A stretch of DNA of 6,030 bases from Planctomycetes bacterium RBG_16_41_13 (GTDB lineage: Bacteria; Planctomycetota; Brocadiia; Brocadiales; Brocadiaceae): contig MHYI01000066.1 of NCBI GenBank assembly GCA_001828295.1, forward strand, positions 658 through 6,687, read 5' to 3'. The notes under the pieces are model-generated. The model did no database searches. It had not been told where the DNA came from and saw only the letters and a list, made by a program, of their open reading frames with translations. Below are positions 5,701 to 6,030 of the stretch, piece after piece. The position numbers and the translations under genes were made by a program. Position 1 is the stretch's first letter. Every line of letters starts with the position of its first letter.

Positions 5701-6030
5701 ATGAAAGACATCCGCATGAATCGTGGTGATAACTCCGGTTATAACCACATCGAATTTGAAGAGATTTCTGGAGATAATGGCAAGGCCGTTGGCATTATTT
5801 ACATGAAAAAACCGCCGCGAAACTCTATAGGTTCATGGCTTCTCGACGCCATCTACGATAAAATGGATCAGTACGAGGGCAATGATAAAATTGGCGCTAT
5901 TATTATCGCCAGCAAACTTCGTGGAGTTTTCAGCGACGGTGCCGACCGTGACGAACTCTTTGGCTCATGGATATCGGGGCTGGTGGCCGAAAAAAACTAT
6001 GAGCGATTTCACCGTGCACATGAGATGTTC
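5701..6030 (+). CDS. Enoyl-CoA hydratase/isomerase (crotonase) family protein, partial (C-terminus beyond the right edge)
   Basis: From ATG 5701 the frame is open for 110 codons to the window end. After about 28 variable residues comes the first crotonase strand, AVGIIYMKKPPRNSIGSWLL (29-48), matching the 'v..i.l.rPp.Na....l' pattern of the family. A helix and the strand KIGAIIIAS (63-71) follow, then VFSDGADRDELF at 76-87. This last is the CoA-binding and oxyanion-hole loop, usually F(S/C)AGAD, here with D in place of the first A. Crotonases hydrate, isomerise or cleave acyl-CoA thioesters. The residues that separate these activities (the Glu pair and the second oxyanion glycine) lie outside the window, so the exact reaction cannot be assigned. 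It follows fadH by 92 bp on the same strand with no terminator between, which supports a joint role in acyl-CoA metabolism; a separate promoter cannot be ruled out. Confidence 0.88.
   Translation, partial: MKDIRMNRGDNSGYNHIEFEEISGDNGKAVGIIYMKKPPRNSIGSWLLDAIYDKMDQYEGNDKIGAIIIASKLRGVFSDGADRDELFGSWISGLVAEKNYERFHRAHEMF

Noticed and set aside
1..6030. CRISPR array, tRNA, rRNA, toxin-antitoxin or defence genes
   Set aside because: No regularly spaced identical repeats, no cloverleaf-like segments and no matching protein motifs were seen on either strand.

Overview
The window reads as part of the chromosome of an anaerobic or facultatively anaerobic bacterium of moderate GC. Hand counts of single 60-base lines give about 40% in the DUF342/FapA gene and about 43-62% in the leftmost gene. 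The combination of a cobalamin-type radical SAM enzyme, an oxygen-sensitive Fe-S flavoenzyme of the FadH class, a FapA-family protein and a degenerate heptamer repeat would suit a Planctomycetota (for example anammox-type), deltaproteobacterial or similar genome. This is an inference from style; no phylogenetic marker is present.

Layout. (1) Positions 1-1042, minus strand: the N-terminal 347 codons of a B12-binding radical SAM protein that leaves the window at its left edge just after the Fe-S cysteines. (2) Positions 1043-1802: about 760 bp without an intact gene. It holds a decayed transposase relic whose frameshifted pieces carry the GxRNGYE signature of the IS256/Mutator group, a 26-codon fragment of uncertain origin, an 8-bp inverted repeat, and a sigma-54-like promoter facing the next gene. 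(3) Positions 1803-3203, plus strand: a complete FapA-family (DUF342) protein, with a weak terminator hairpin at its stop codon. (4) Positions 3204-3583: a 380-bp gap with a perfect-consensus sigma-70 promoter (TTGACA, 17 bp, TATAAT), an ATG at the predicted transcription start that opens a 23-codon micro-ORF, and a hairpin ahead of the next gene. (5) Positions 3584-5608, plus strand: a complete 2,4-dienoyl-CoA reductase of the FadH/old yellow enzyme class, with FMN barrel, 4Fe-4S cluster and FAD/NAD domains. (6) Positions 5623-5664: six degenerate heptamers. (7) Positions 5701-6030, plus strand: the first 110 codons of a crotonase (enoyl-CoA hydratase/isomerase) that leaves the window at its right edge.

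How the genes fit together. The FadH-like reductase and the crotonase are co-oriented, 92 bp apart, with no terminator visible between them. They probably form the start of an acyl-CoA module: reduction of conjugated dienoyl-CoA or related enoyl thioesters, then hydration or isomerisation. The FapA-family gene appears to be a separate transcription unit with no flagellar genes in view. The radical SAM gene is divergent from it and separated by the IS graveyard, so no shared role can be claimed.

I did not find a clearly new multi-gene system. The points most worth a second look are the perfect promoter with its near-leaderless micro-ORF and hairpin, the unusual cysteine spacing and helical insert of the radical SAM protein, and the sigma-54-like site in front of the FapA-family gene.
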